From Kordia algicida OT-1 (GTDB lineage Bacteria > Bacteroidota > Bacteroidia > Flavobacteriales > Flavobacteriaceae), in contig NZ_DS544873.1 of NCBI RefSeq assembly GCF_000154725.1, positions 3,757,339-3,821,338 on the forward strand: DNA of 64,000 nucleotides. The letters are read 5' to 3'. How positions within the stretch are numbered: the stretch's first letter is position 1; each line of letters opens with the position of its first letter. Of this stretch, positions 1 through 8,035 are shown in pieces. The translations under genes and the position numbers were made by a program. The notes beneath the pieces were generated by a model, which saw nothing but the letters and a program-made list of their open reading frames with translations, had not been told where the DNA came from and did not search any database.

Positions 1-52
1 GCGGTAATCCAACATATCCTAAACCTATTATGGAAATTACCTTATTTGTCAT
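1..52 (-). CDS. Nucleotide-sugar dehydrogenase, N-terminal fragment (runs off the window)
   Basis: Reading leftward from an ATG at 52 gives M-T-N-K followed by VISIIGLGYVGLP. This is the N-terminal Rossmann NAD-binding signature of UDP-glucose/GDP-mannose dehydrogenases (WbpA, WbpO and TviB types), which oxidise C6 of a nucleotide sugar. Only 17 codons are inside the window. The start overlaps the last 11 nt of the upstream epimerase gene in another frame, so the two are probably translationally coupled. A dehydrogenase directly after a WbpP/TviC-like epimerase matches the known pair that makes UDP-GalNAc-uronic acid for surface polysaccharide. Exact substrate cannot be judged from this fragment. 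Confidence 0.75.
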   Translation of the reverse strand, partial: MTNKVISIIGLGYVGLP

Positions 53-1037
53 TTGTTTCCGACTGCTTTTTAAAAAAGTCGTACGTAATGCTTAATCCAT
101 CGCGTACGGTATATTTAGGATTGTATTGTAATAATTTTTTTGCTTTTGAAATGTCGGCTAATGAATCACGAACATCACCAATACGGCTTTCTCCATAAGA
201 AGCTTCCGTAGTACTTTGTGTAATTTCTTTGATGTTGTTCCACAAATCGTTTACACTGATGCGATCGCCCACAGCTACATTGAACACTTCATGTTTTGTA
301 ATTTCTGCAAAAAGTGACTTTATATTTGCCTGCACTACATTTTCGACAAAAGTAAAATCTCTTGTTTGATTTCCATCTCCATTGATTGTTACTTTTGTGT
401 TATGTATTCCAGCATTGAAAAATAGCGGAATTACTGCCGCATATGCACCTTTTACGTTTTGTTTTGGTCCAAAAACGTTGAAATAGCGCAAACCAACTGA
501 ATGAAAATCAAAATGTTTGGAAATGTTGTCAGCGTACAATTCGTTTACATATTTGGTAATAGCGTACGGAGATAATGGATTTCCAATAATGTCTTCTTGT
601 TTTGGTAATGCTTTGCTATCGCCATATGTGCTCGAAGAAGCTGCGTATACCATTCGTTTTACGCCAGCATCGCGCGAAGCGACCAACATGTTTAAGAAAC
701 CTGAAATGTTTACGGCATTGGTTGAAATAGGATCGTTAAATGATCTTGGTACCGAACCCAATGCTGCTTGATGTAATACAAAGTCCATTTCGCTAACGGC
801 AGTTTTGCATGTTTCTACATCTCTGATATCACCTAGTATGAATTCGAAATTTGGATGTGATTCAAATTCCTCAATATTGTGTTTGAAACCTGTAGATAAA
901 TTGTCTAATACACGTACTTTTTTGGCGTTGTGCTTTAGTAAATATGCTACTAAATTTGATCCTATAAATCCTGCGCCGCCAGTAATTAGAAAACTGTATT
1001 TTTCTAAAGGTTCGTGATGATATGCTTCTTGGTACAT
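42..1037 (-). CDS. NAD-dependent epimerase/dehydratase, WbpP/TviC-like UDP-HexNAc 4-epimerase
   Basis: Extended short-chain dehydrogenase of 331 aa. With the start at 1037 the dinucleotide-binding motif GGAGFIGS is at residues 20-27, the catalytic Ser/Thr region SSSTYG at 134-139, and the Tyr-x3-Lys pair at Y158/K162. The GSVPRS loop near residue 94 is typical of UDP-GlcNAc/UDP-GlcNAcA 4-epimerases (WbpP, TviC). The next gene is a nucleotide-sugar dehydrogenase, so the pair probably supplies a uronic-acid sugar for exopolysaccharide or O-antigen in the cytoplasm. An in-frame ATG at 1079 would add 14 residues, but a TAGTTTTG promoter element lies at 1055-1062, between the two ATGs, which favours 1037. 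Substrate is inferred from context. Confidence 0.85.
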   Translation of the reverse strand: MYQEAYHHEPLEKYSFLITGGAGFIGSNLVAYLLKHNAKKVRVLDNLSTGFKHNIEEFESHPNFEFILGDIRDVETCKTAVSEMDFVLHQAALGSVPRSFNDPISTNAVNISGFLNMLVASRDAGVKRMVYAASSSTYGDSKALPKQEDIIGNPLSPYAITKYVNELYADNISKHFDFHSVGLRYFNVFGPKQNVKGAYAAVIPLFFNAGIHNTKVTINGDGNQTRDFTFVENVVQANIKSLFAEITKHEVFNVAVGDRISVNDLWNNIKEITQSTTEASYGESRIGDVRDSLADISKAKKLLQYNPKYTVRDGLSITYDFFKKQSETNDK

Positions 1038-1054
1038 AGTGCTATTATTCGCTG

Positions 1055-1062
1055 CAAAACTA
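1055..1062 (-). promoter_or_regulatory. Putative -7 element of the epimerase gene
   Basis: On the minus strand the sequence TAGTTTTG matches the Bacteroidota -7 consensus TAnnTTTG, 17 nt before the ATG at 1037. No clear -33 TTG is visible at the usual spacing, so this rests on the -7 match alone. Confidence 0.35.
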
Positions 1063-1100
1063 GCTATAAATTTTAACACTAGGAAATTATTGACTTTTCT

Positions 1101-1135
1101 GGGGAAATACCCTTTTTTATAAGGGTTTTATCCCC
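1101..1135. terminator. Inverted repeat after cysQ, possible terminator
   Basis: Perfect inner stem ACCCTT / AAGGGT with outer GGGG / CCCC, placed between the cysQ stop (1143) and the promoter of the epimerase gene. On the minus strand there is no long U-tract after the stem, so termination strength is uncertain. Confidence 0.4.
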
Positions 1136-1142
1136 TTATTTT

Positions 1143-1943
1143 TCATCCTACTTTTCGAACAAGAAACCACGGATTTAGTAGATTTTCCTTGTTGTATTTT
1201 AGTGGTTTGTTCGTTTCTAAAGAATATACTTCGAGTCCAACAGCTTTGCAAATAGCGTGTCCTGCTGCGGTATCCCATTCCATTGTTGGCGCGTATCGCG
1301 GATAGAAAGACGCTTTTCCTTCAGCCATGAGACAGAATTTTAAGGAACTTCCTGCTTTGATGAGGTTGACTTCTTTTCCTTCAGTTTCTAGCGTATCAAT
1401 TAAGTCCAATACTTTTTGGTTGGTGTACGAGTGACTTGACGTTAGTGTAATGGCATCAGTTTCAGAAGCAGCCGTAATTTCTTTGGCATTTTTCAACGAA
1501 TCATAAGTGATATTGTGTGCTTCTAAATTGAGTTTGAACGATTTTTTTTCCGCCGTAATGGCAAAATAAACCGATTTTTCTGCTGGAATGTAAATGACGC
1601 CCAAAAGTGGCTTTCCATTTTCTACTAAGGCAATATTTACGGTAAATTCTCCATTTCGTTTGATGAATTCTTTGGTTCCATCAAGCGGATCAACAATCCA
1701 GCATTGTTCCCAGTTTTTACGAATGTCAAAGTGTGCGTGCTCGCCTTCTTCACTTAATACAGGAATGTTGGTACTTTGTAAAGCATTTTGAATGTACAGA
1801 TCAGCTTTTTTGTCAGCAATAGTTACTGGCGAATCGTCAGCTTTTGTTTCAACAGCTACAATTTGATTTTCATAGATATCCATAATAATTGCGCCCGCGT
1901 TTACCGCAGCTTCAATGGCGTTGTATAGATATTCTTTCATCAA
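1143..1943 (-). CDS. cysQ: 3'(2'),5'-bisphosphate nucleotidase CysQ
   Basis: Inositol-monophosphatase-fold enzyme of 266 aa that removes the 3'-phosphate of PAP/PAPS in the cytoplasm. Metal-binding signatures are visible: EE at residues 65-66 (VLSEEGE), DPLDGT at 85-90, and the C-terminal WDTAAGHAI near residue 224. Length is typical for CysQ. It begins one base after the rfbD stop and is probably the last gene of the rfb operon; a hairpin follows it. In flavobacteria cysQ is often found with sulfate-assimilation or polysaccharide genes. ATG codons at 1943 and 1940 are both possible starts. Function assignment is by motif only, and a generic inositol monophosphatase is the main alternative. 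Confidence 0.88.
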   Translation of the reverse strand: MMKEYLYNAIEAAVNAGAIIMDIYENQIVAVETKADDSPVTIADKKADLYIQNALQSTNIPVLSEEGEHAHFDIRKNWEQCWIVDPLDGTKEFIKRNGEFTVNIALVENGKPLLGVIYIPAEKSVYFAITAEKKSFKLNLEAHNITYDSLKNAKEITAASETDAITLTSSHSYTNQKVLDLIDTLETEGKEVNLIKAGSSLKFCLMAEGKASFYPRYAPTMEWDTAAGHAICKAVGLEVYSLETNKPLKYNKENLLNPWFLVRKVG

Positions 1944-1944
1944 T

Positions 1945-2799
1945 TTAGTTGTGATTTTTCATGAGTTGTTGCAAACTTTCTTGCCAAGAAATTGTTTGTA
2001 TAATATTGCGTACTTTCGTTTTGTCGAGCACACTATATACTGGTCGAGCAGCTTTTGTTTTGTAACTAGCAATGGGTTTTAAGGAAGGTTTTTCCGCTTC
2101 AGCGAGATTTAAATTTTGAATAATTTCTTTCGTAAAATCGTACCAAGTGGCTTCACCTTCATTGCTAAAGTGATATATTCCGTAGTTTTTGTTTTCTGTA
2201 TTGATGATTTCTACAATCAATTCTGCCAGATCGTTAGCGTTTGTTGGTGTTCCTTTTTGCTCGGTTGTGATCGTAAGATTTGCTTTTTCTTCAGCTTTTC
2301 GCAAGATGGTTTTGTAGAAATTTTTTCCAAATTCAGCATATAACCAAGACGTACGAATGATGAAATAGTTATTAAATATTTCTTGAATGTTTTGTTCGCC
2401 TTTTAGTTTTGATGCTCCGTAAACACTTATCGGATTGGTTGTATCTGTTTCTACATACGGCGTTTTTTTCGTTCCATCAAAAACATAATCTGTAGATATA
2501 TGAATGAGCGTTACATTATTTTCAGCACATGCTTCTGCCAAATACTTCGCTGCTTCTGCATTGACCAAATAGGCTTTTTCTTCTTCGCTTTCTGCTAATT
2601 CTACATTCGTATACGCGGCACAATTTACACAGTAATCAAAATCGTGATTGGAAAAGTAATCGTTTACAGCTTTTACATTTGTAATGTCTAAGTCACGTGA
2701 CGATTTGAAATGAAAATTGATTTTTGCGTGTTGTGGTTGTATTTTTTGAATACATTGTCCTAATTGACCATTTGCGCCAGTTACTAAAACCGTTTTCAT
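1945..2799 (-). CDS. rfbD: dTDP-4-dehydrorhamnose reductase RfbD/RmlD
   Basis: Last step of dTDP-L-rhamnose synthesis, reducing dTDP-4-dehydro-L-rhamnose with NAD(P)H. The 284-aa protein shows the nucleotide-binding motif GANGQLG at residues 8-14, STDYVFDG at 102-109, and the catalytic Y127-x3-K131 pair in SVYGASKLKGE. The start overlaps the rfbC stop by 4 nt (ATGA arrangement), which indicates translational coupling. It sits in the compact leftward run rfbB-rfbA-rfbC-rfbD-cysQ. Cofactor preference is not readable from the sequence. Confidence 0.93.
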   Translation of the reverse strand: MKTVLVTGANGQLGQCIQKIQPQHAKINFHFKSSRDLDITNVKAVNDYFSNHDFDYCVNCAAYTNVELAESEEEKAYLVNAEAAKYLAEACAENNVTLIHISTDYVFDGTKKTPYVETDTTNPISVYGASKLKGEQNIQEIFNNYFIIRTSWLYAEFGKNFYKTILRKAEEKANLTITTEQKGTPTNANDLAELIVEIINTENKNYGIYHFSNEGEATWYDFTKEIIQNLNLAEAEKPSLKPIASYKTKAARPVYSVLDKTKVRNIIQTISWQESLQQLMKNHN

Positions 2800-3329
2800 A
2801 GCGATAATGATTTCAGGTTTGGAAGTAATTTGTCTTTGTCAGATAGGATGATTTCATCTTCGTTGAGCATCCAATCAATAGCAATTTCAGGATCGTTGTA
2901 TATGATTCCAGATTCGGCGTCTTTATTGTAAAAGTTGTCACATTTGTATGCAAAAATGGTATCGTCTTGCAATACAGCAAAACCGTGTGCAAATCCTCTA
3001 GGAACAAATAGTTGCTTGTTGTTTTCTGCATTTAGAATGATGGAAAAATGCTGTCCAAAGGTTTCAGAATTTGGTCGTACATCAACAGCGACATCTAATA
3101 CTTCACCACGAATGACGCGTACTAGTTTTGCTTGTGCATGTTCACCAGTTTGAAAGTGCAATCCGCGCAACACACCTTTTTGCGAAACAGATTGATTGTC
3201 TTGTACAAAGTGTACATCGGCTGGAAATTTTTGTTCGTTGTAACTTTCCATAAAGCTTCCTCTAGCATCTCCAAATACTTGAGGTTCTATGACAAAACAG
3301 CCTGCTAATGGTGTGTGAGTAATGTTCAA
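2796..3329 (-). CDS. rfbC: dTDP-4-dehydrorhamnose 3,5-epimerase RfbC/RmlC
   Basis: Cupin-fold epimerase of 177 aa that inverts C3 and C5 of dTDP-4-keto-6-deoxyglucose. Family signatures include GSFMESYNEQKF near residue 24, QDNQSVSQKGVLRGLHFQ ending at residue 60 with the catalytic-site His58, and FVPRGFAHGFAVL near residue 110, followed by the substrate-binding aromatic region FAYKCDNFY. Length matches RmlC. It follows rfbA after 10 nt and overlaps rfbD by 4 nt, within one probable operon. Confidence 0.94.
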   Translation of the reverse strand: MNITHTPLAGCFVIEPQVFGDARGSFMESYNEQKFPADVHFVQDNQSVSQKGVLRGLHFQTGEHAQAKLVRVIRGEVLDVAVDVRPNSETFGQHFSIILNAENNKQLFVPRGFAHGFAVLQDDTIFAYKCDNFYNKDAESGIIYNDPEIAIDWMLNEDEIILSDKDKLLPNLKSLSL

Positions 3330-3339
3330 GACGTTGTTT

Positions 3340-4197
3340 TTATTGTATTTCTAAGAGATGTTTTCCGTAACCACTTTTTAGTAATGGTTGCGCCAATTCA
3401 TCTAGTTGTTTTTTGCTAATAAATCCCATTCGGTATGCGGCTTCTTCTATGGCTCCAATTTTGAGTCCTTGGCGTTCTTCAATGACTTGTACAAATTGTG
3501 AAGCTTGCATTAATGAGTTGAATGTTCCTGTGTCTAGCCAAGCCGTTCCTCTGTCGAGAATGCTTACGCTTAGTTTTCCTTTTTCTAAGTATACACGATT
3601 TACATCGGTAATTTCGAGTTCGCCACGACCACTTGGTTTGATGTTTTTGGCAATTTCTACGACTTCATTGTCATAGAAATAGATGCCTGGAACAGCGTAG
3701 TTTGATTTTGGATGCTCAGGTTTTTCTTCTATAGAAATAGCATTGCCGTCATTGTCAAATTCTACCACTCCGTAACGTTCTGGATCGTGTACGTGATATG
3801 CGTAAATGATGCCGCCTTCTGGATTGTTGTTTGCTTGAAGCAAGTTTGCCAAGCCAGATCCGTAGAAAATATTATCACCCAAAATTAATGCGACTTTATC
3901 TTTCCCAATGAATTTTTCACCAATGATAAAAGCTTCTGCCAATCCGTTTGGATTTTCTTGTACTTCATAGTGAAATTCGCAACCAAACTTTTTTCCGTCG
4001 CCTAGTAGTTTTTGAAAAAGTGGTAAGTCTTGCGGCGTGGAAATGATGAGTATTTCACGAATTCCTGCGCTTATGAGTGTAGAAACAGGATAGTATATCA
4101 TCGGTTTGTCGTATACAGGCATGAGTTGCTTGCTTACTGCGAGTGTAAGTGGATGCAATCGTGTTCCTGATCCGCCGGCTAATACTATTCCCTTCAT
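3340..4197 (-). CDS. rfbA: Glucose-1-phosphate thymidylyltransferase RfbA/RmlA
   Basis: Catalyses dTTP + glucose-1-phosphate to dTDP-glucose, the first step of dTDP-rhamnose synthesis. The 285-aa protein starts MKGIVLAGG and carries the pyrophosphorylase signature [11 protein letters not shown] at residues 8-18, plus EKP and the DTGTFNSL segment of RmlA. An upstream in-frame ATG at 4239 exists, but it would add 14 residues before the glycine-rich loop and lies inside rfbB. The start at 4197 leaves a 7-nt gap after the rfbB stop and gives the usual family length. Confidence 0.95.
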   Translation of the reverse strand: MKGIVLAGGSGTRLHPLTLAVSKQLMPVYDKPMIYYPVSTLISAGIREILIISTPQDLPLFQKLLGDGKKFGCEFHYEVQENPNGLAEAFIIGEKFIGKDKVALILGDNIFYGSGLANLLQANNNPEGGIIYAYHVHDPERYGVVEFDNDGNAISIEEKPEHPKSNYAVPGIYFYDNEVVEIAKNIKPSGRGELEITDVNRVYLEKGKLSVSILDRGTAWLDTGTFNSLMQASQFVQVIEERQGLKIGAIEEAAYRMGFISKKQLDELAQPLLKSGYGKHLLEIQ

Positions 4198-4204
4198 TTT
4201 TATA

Positions 4205-5224
4205 TTATTTTGTGTTGTATTTTTCCAAATACCATTCAATCGTTTTTAAAATGCCCGATTCAAAGTTTTCTGCGGCTTTCCAACCGAGTTCATTTTCTAT
4301 TTTACTTGCATCGATAGCGTAGCGAAAATCGTGCCCTGGTCGGTCTTTTACAAAGGTAATTTGTGCTTTGTAAGATGCTTCTTTTGGTTGTAATTTGTCT
4401 AGCAATTCGCAAATTGTATTGGCAATATAAACGTTGTTACGCTCGTTTCTACCACCAATATTATAGGTTTCACCAGCTTTTCCGTTTTGATATACCAAGT
4501 GGATTCCTTTGCAGTGATCTAATACGTATAACCAATCGCGAATGTTGGTTCCATCTCCATAAATTGGAATGTTTTCACCAGAAATTGCTTTTCGGATGAT
4601 GGTCGGAATCAATTTTTCATCATGCTGTTTGGGTCCGTAATTGTTAGAACAATTTGTTGTTACCACATTCATTCCATAGGTGTGAAAGTAACTGCGCACG
4701 ATAAAGTCTGACGATGCTTTTGATGCGCTGTACGGACTGTTTGGAGCGTAGGATGTGTTTTCTGTAAATAATCCTGTTTCGCCTAGCGTTCCGTATACTT
4801 CATCTGTTGATATGTGATGAAAACGGCAAGTATCACAATCTTCTTTTACCTGATTCGGTCCATCCATCCATGCTTTTTTGGCAACATCAAGCAAGTTGAA
4901 TGTTCCAAAGATATTGGTTTGTATAAACGCATCTGGATTTTTGATAGAGTTGTCTACGTGTGATTCTGCCGCAAAGTGAATGACCGCTTTAAATTCATAT
5001 TTCTCAAACAGTTCTTCTAGTAGCGTTCTATTACAGATGTCACCTTCTACAAAGTTGTAATTTTTATGATTGCGTATTTCTGCAAGATTTTCTTGATCTC
5101 CTGCATAGGTAAGCTTGTCAATGTTTACAACCGTAGTATCTTGGTGTTGTTCTAAGAAATACGGAATATAGTTCGAACCTATAAATCCTGCTCCTCCTGT
5201 AATAAGTACCGCGTTTTTAGGCAT
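4205..5224 (-). CDS. rfbB: dTDP-glucose 4,6-dehydratase RfbB/RmlB
   Basis: Extended SDR enzyme of 339 aa that oxidises, dehydrates and reduces dTDP-glucose to dTDP-4-keto-6-deoxyglucose using bound NAD. Motifs: [10 protein letters not shown] at residues 9-18, TDEVYG at 140-145 with the catalytic Asp-Glu pair at 141-142, and Y165/K169 in [10 protein letters not shown]. Length is normal. Its start overlaps the end of the Wzz-like gene by 8 nt, so it appears cotranscribed with that gene and with rfbA. Confidence 0.95.
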   Translation of the reverse strand: MPKNAVLITGGAGFIGSNYIPYFLEQHQDTTVVNIDKLTYAGDQENLAEIRNHKNYNFVEGDICNRTLLEELFEKYEFKAVIHFAAESHVDNSIKNPDAFIQTNIFGTFNLLDVAKKAWMDGPNQVKEDCDTCRFHHISTDEVYGTLGETGLFTENTSYAPNSPYSASKASSDFIVRSYFHTYGMNVVTTNCSNNYGPKQHDEKLIPTIIRKAISGENIPIYGDGTNIRDWLYVLDHCKGIHLVYQNGKAGETYNIGGRNERNNVYIANTICELLDKLQPKEASYKAQITFVKDRPGHDFRYAIDASKIENELGWKAAENFESGILKTIEWYLEKYNTK

Positions 5225-6293
5225 TTAATCGTTTATTTTCTGCGTAAGTGTTTAAGTATTTGTTGAGTTCTCTTAGTAGAATAAACACTAATAAAATGGA
5301 TAGTGTTAGAATTGGTATTCTGAACAAGTTGCTTTCGTAAAAGTTTTTGATTTTTGCTCCATCAGAGAAATCACTTAATACGTTGATTGTTTTTTGTTGG
5401 AATTCTTTTTGTTCAGCAATTTGTAATAAACGAGCAGAGATTTTTTCATCTAAACTGAAAAGTTCTAATTCACTTGTTTTTACCGTTGATGAAGACATTT
5501 GAATTTGTGTTTGTGCCTGACTCGTTTTACGAGCTTCACTTTTAATGGCTTCATTATACACGCCACGAAGTGTATCAATAGTACTCAAACGTTTCTTTAA
5601 AGCTTCTTCTTCAGCTATTAAGTTTTTAAGTTTAATAGCTTTTTGCTTTTGAATGTATTCGTTTTCTACGTTAATAGAAATGAGTTTTTCTTGTAAGAGT
5701 TTGAAAACATTTTTTTTACCTGAGGCAACTCCAATTTCGTGAGTTCCAAAGGTTAATGGATCTACACTCTTTTTGAATTTTTCAAAATCCATTTTGTCGT
5801 ATACATTGATACTATCCGTTTCCTTCATAAACTTGTCATATGCTTTTAGCATGTCTATTTCAGATACTTTCGGTTCAATAAATATGCCTCTTAGGTTTCC
5901 TGCTTGCTCGTCATTGATACCAAAGAGATCTTTGAGCTTCATGGTATCTCCTTGCTGAACCAATCCGTTGTAGTATTTGATGTTTGAATATAATTGTCTG
6001 GCACTTCCAAAGTTGGTTTGTACTGTCATATTAGAACCATATACTATAGGTTGTCTGGAATCAAGAAACCATCCAATAGCAACACTTAGTATTCCTACAA
6101 TGACAAATTTTATAATATGAACTCTAACAATGATTAAAGCCTTTATAATTAGGTCGAGAATAAATAAAAATGTATTTCTCAAAAAGGCAAAGAATCGGTT
6201 CATTGCCCTACCTATCATTCTAAACAAATCTCCTAAGTCTACTTCTGTAGATTTTTCAGTTGGTGGAGGAGTATTCTGAATATTTTCACTCAT
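5217..6293 (-). CDS. Wzz-like polysaccharide chain-length determinant / co-polymerase
   Basis: Inner-membrane protein of 358 aa with the layout of polysaccharide co-polymerases: a short proline-containing cytoplasmic N-terminus, hydrophobic segments at about residues 36-56 and 60-78, a long charged periplasmic region with predicted coiled coil (about 205-300, rich in K/E/L), and a second membrane helix at about 327-346 before a short basic tail. Such proteins set O-antigen or capsule chain length with the Wzy polymerase. It lies 5 nt after the DUF6909-like gene and overlaps rfbB by 8 nt. Assignment rests on topology and neighbourhood. Sequence similarity to Wzz is weak by eye. Confidence 0.65.
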   Translation of the reverse strand: MSENIQNTPPPTEKSTEVDLGDLFRMIGRAMNRFFAFLRNTFLFILDLIIKALIIVRVHIIKFVIVGILSVAIGWFLDSRQPIVYGSNMTVQTNFGSARQLYSNIKYYNGLVQQGDTMKLKDLFGINDEQAGNLRGIFIEPKVSEIDMLKAYDKFMKETDSINVYDKMDFEKFKKSVDPLTFGTHEIGVASGKKNVFKLLQEKLISINVENEYIQKQKAIKLKNLIAEEEALKKRLSTIDTLRGVYNEAIKSEARKTSQAQTQIQMSSSTVKTSELELFSLDEKISARLLQIAEQKEFQQKTINVLSDFSDGAKIKNFYESNLFRIPILTLSILLVFILLRELNKYLNTYAENKRLNA

Positions 6294-6298
6294 ATTCT

Positions 6299-7993
6299 TT
6301 AGTTGTTAAATAATTGTTCTAAAATTTTTCTTGTTATTAAGTACGTAGGTTTTACTCCTGTAGTACCCAATCCGCCAGAGGCTAGTGTACTTCCTGTTTC
6401 TAATGGATTATCAGAAGCGTAATATGCATAACGTACTTTTACATCTTCTGAAATGCTTCTTCTAATTTTTGATGCAGATTGAATTGCTTTTTGATAATGT
6501 GCACCTTCCATTTCAAGCCCAATTACATTCCATGTAGAATCGTGGAAGAATTTTAAGATGTCTTTATTTTGTAATGAAGTTCCTAAAACCGTAATCATAG
6601 AACCTTCAAAAACTTGCAATCCGTGACCTTCTAAGTCTTCTTTTTGTAATTCGTTTTTAAAAGGATAATTGTCTGCCGTTCCTTCAAAAATGTGTGCCGA
6701 TGGAATCATAATATCTCCTTTTCCACCTTCTAATATTCCAGCTTTTCCCATAATGGAAACCGAAGCCACATTTAGATATTCTTTTTTGGTTTTGTCTTGG
6801 CTTGTGTATGGTTTTAAAAACTCATCAATGGTTTCATATGCTTGTTCTCCAAAGGCGTAATCCATCACAAATAACACAGGTTTTTCATCGTCATTAGTAG
6901 CGCAACAGTTGTAACTTGTTTTGCTAAAATCAATCTTTGCTGTGTCAAAAATTTGTACGTGAATGTTGGTTCCTGATTCATCTTCAATATAAATCATTCC
7001 CTTTTTCAACGCTTCTTTTTCTACTTTATTTCGAAGGGCATTGTTTCCCGAAGTACTCAATGCTTCAAAAATATCAAATTCGTCTGTAGTATTGAGTTGT
7101 TTTTGCAACAAATTAGGTGCAAATATAGAGTTCATCACACTGTGCATATTGGCACTGATAATGTGAATCGGTCTGTGTAATAATTTGTTTTCTTTTAATA
7201 CTCTTTTAATATTGTCTGCCCAAACTTCACCGTGAATATGATGTCCTAAACGTTCGCGCAATACAGGACTAAAGGTAATGGTTCTTTTTTCACCTTTGGT
7301 AACTTCTTTGATTGCCAATTTTCCTAACCAATAGATAATATTTAAAAAACGCTCCGGATTTTCTTTGGTAGAAAACGTTTTGTGTGCATCTAAGATTTCT
7401 TCAAAAGTTCTTCCCAAAATATTCGCCGTATGCGTAATGGCAACTTCTCTTTCGGCAAGTGTTAGCTTTTTCTTTTTACAAACGGCTTGCTCCAGTTTTT
7501 CCCAATCACGTGTTGTTTCGCCATCTTCACCAATTAACACACGATCGCTTATTTTGTGCGATTCGATAAATAAAAACGTTAAGTGCGTTAAAATATCATA
7601 GATTTCCGATCGTCCACGTGTAATCTCAATATTCATCTGTTCTTCGTCAATACGATAACAGTTTCTACGTCTTTTTGGTGGAATTATGGCTTTGAAGTGT
7701 GAATTTTTGTAGCCTTCATCAGAAGTTAAGTTGATAAAGCGACATTCTTCAATGCCAATTGGCAAACGGTCAATTACATACAACAAACCATTTATTTCTG
7801 CCTTTTCTTCTGCAATAGAACCATATATTTCTGGACGCAAAACGAGTAGCGACTGACGAAGTGTTTCTCCAGAAACGCCCATCGGTTTGTAAAAGCCACG
7901 ATTAAATAAATGTCTCATGGTAATGTACAAACGCTCAATAGCTCCTGATGATTCTTGTGCTCTTGTTCTTTCGTGAATTTTGATTTTACTCAT
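6299..7993 (-). CDS. DUF6909-like protein with nucleoside-phosphorylase-like C-terminal motif
   Basis: Protein of 564 aa resembling a Bacteroidota-restricted family (DUF6909, recalled from memory). No signal peptide or membrane segment. The N-terminal half is charged and carries no motif I recognise. The C-terminal half has VSIMGKAGILEGGKGDIMIP near residue 420 and VIGLEMEGAHYQKAI near residue 500; the EMEG box is reminiscent of the substrate-binding Met-Glu motif of purine nucleoside phosphorylases and MTA/SAH nucleosidases. It is the first gene of the run leading into wzz and rfbBACD. An ATG at 8020 is in frame, but a TATTTTTG promoter element at 8010-8017 lies between the two ATGs and favours 7993. 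Function unknown. Confidence 0.75.
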   Translation of the reverse strand: MSKIKIHERTRAQESSGAIERLYITMRHLFNRGFYKPMGVSGETLRQSLLVLRPEIYGSIAEEKAEINGLLYVIDRLPIGIEECRFINLTSDEGYKNSHFKAIIPPKRRRNCYRIDEEQMNIEITRGRSEIYDILTHLTFLFIESHKISDRVLIGEDGETTRDWEKLEQAVCKKKKLTLAEREVAITHTANILGRTFEEILDAHKTFSTKENPERFLNIIYWLGKLAIKEVTKGEKRTITFSPVLRERLGHHIHGEVWADNIKRVLKENKLLHRPIHIISANMHSVMNSIFAPNLLQKQLNTTDEFDIFEALSTSGNNALRNKVEKEALKKGMIYIEDESGTNIHVQIFDTAKIDFSKTSYNCCATNDDEKPVLFVMDYAFGEQAYETIDEFLKPYTSQDKTKKEYLNVASVSIMGKAGILEGGKGDIMIPSAHIFEGTADNYPFKNELQKEDLEGHGLQVFEGSMITVLGTSLQNKDILKFFHDSTWNVIGLEMEGAHYQKAIQSASKIRRSISEDVKVRYAYYASDNPLETGSTLASGGLGTTGVKPTYLITRKILEQLFNN

Positions 7994-8009
7994 ATATGGT
8001 TTTTCCGCA

Positions 8010-8017
8010 CAAAAATA
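8010..8017 (-). promoter_or_regulatory. -7 element for the DUF6909-wzz-rfb operon
   Basis: TATTTTTG on the minus strand fits TAnnTTTG and ends 16 nt before the ATG at 7993. It is probably the main promoter of the polysaccharide-precursor operon. No convincing -33 TTG at 17-23 nt spacing. Confidence 0.45.
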
Positions 8018-8035
8018 CAAGTTAATTTGATATTT

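Noticed and set aside
1038-1079. 14-residue N-terminal extension of the epimerase
   Set aside because: A promoter -7 element lies inside it and family proteins start near the Rossmann motif.
4198-4239. 14-residue N-terminal extension of RfbA
   Set aside because: Overlaps rfbB; the family starts at MKGIVLAGG.
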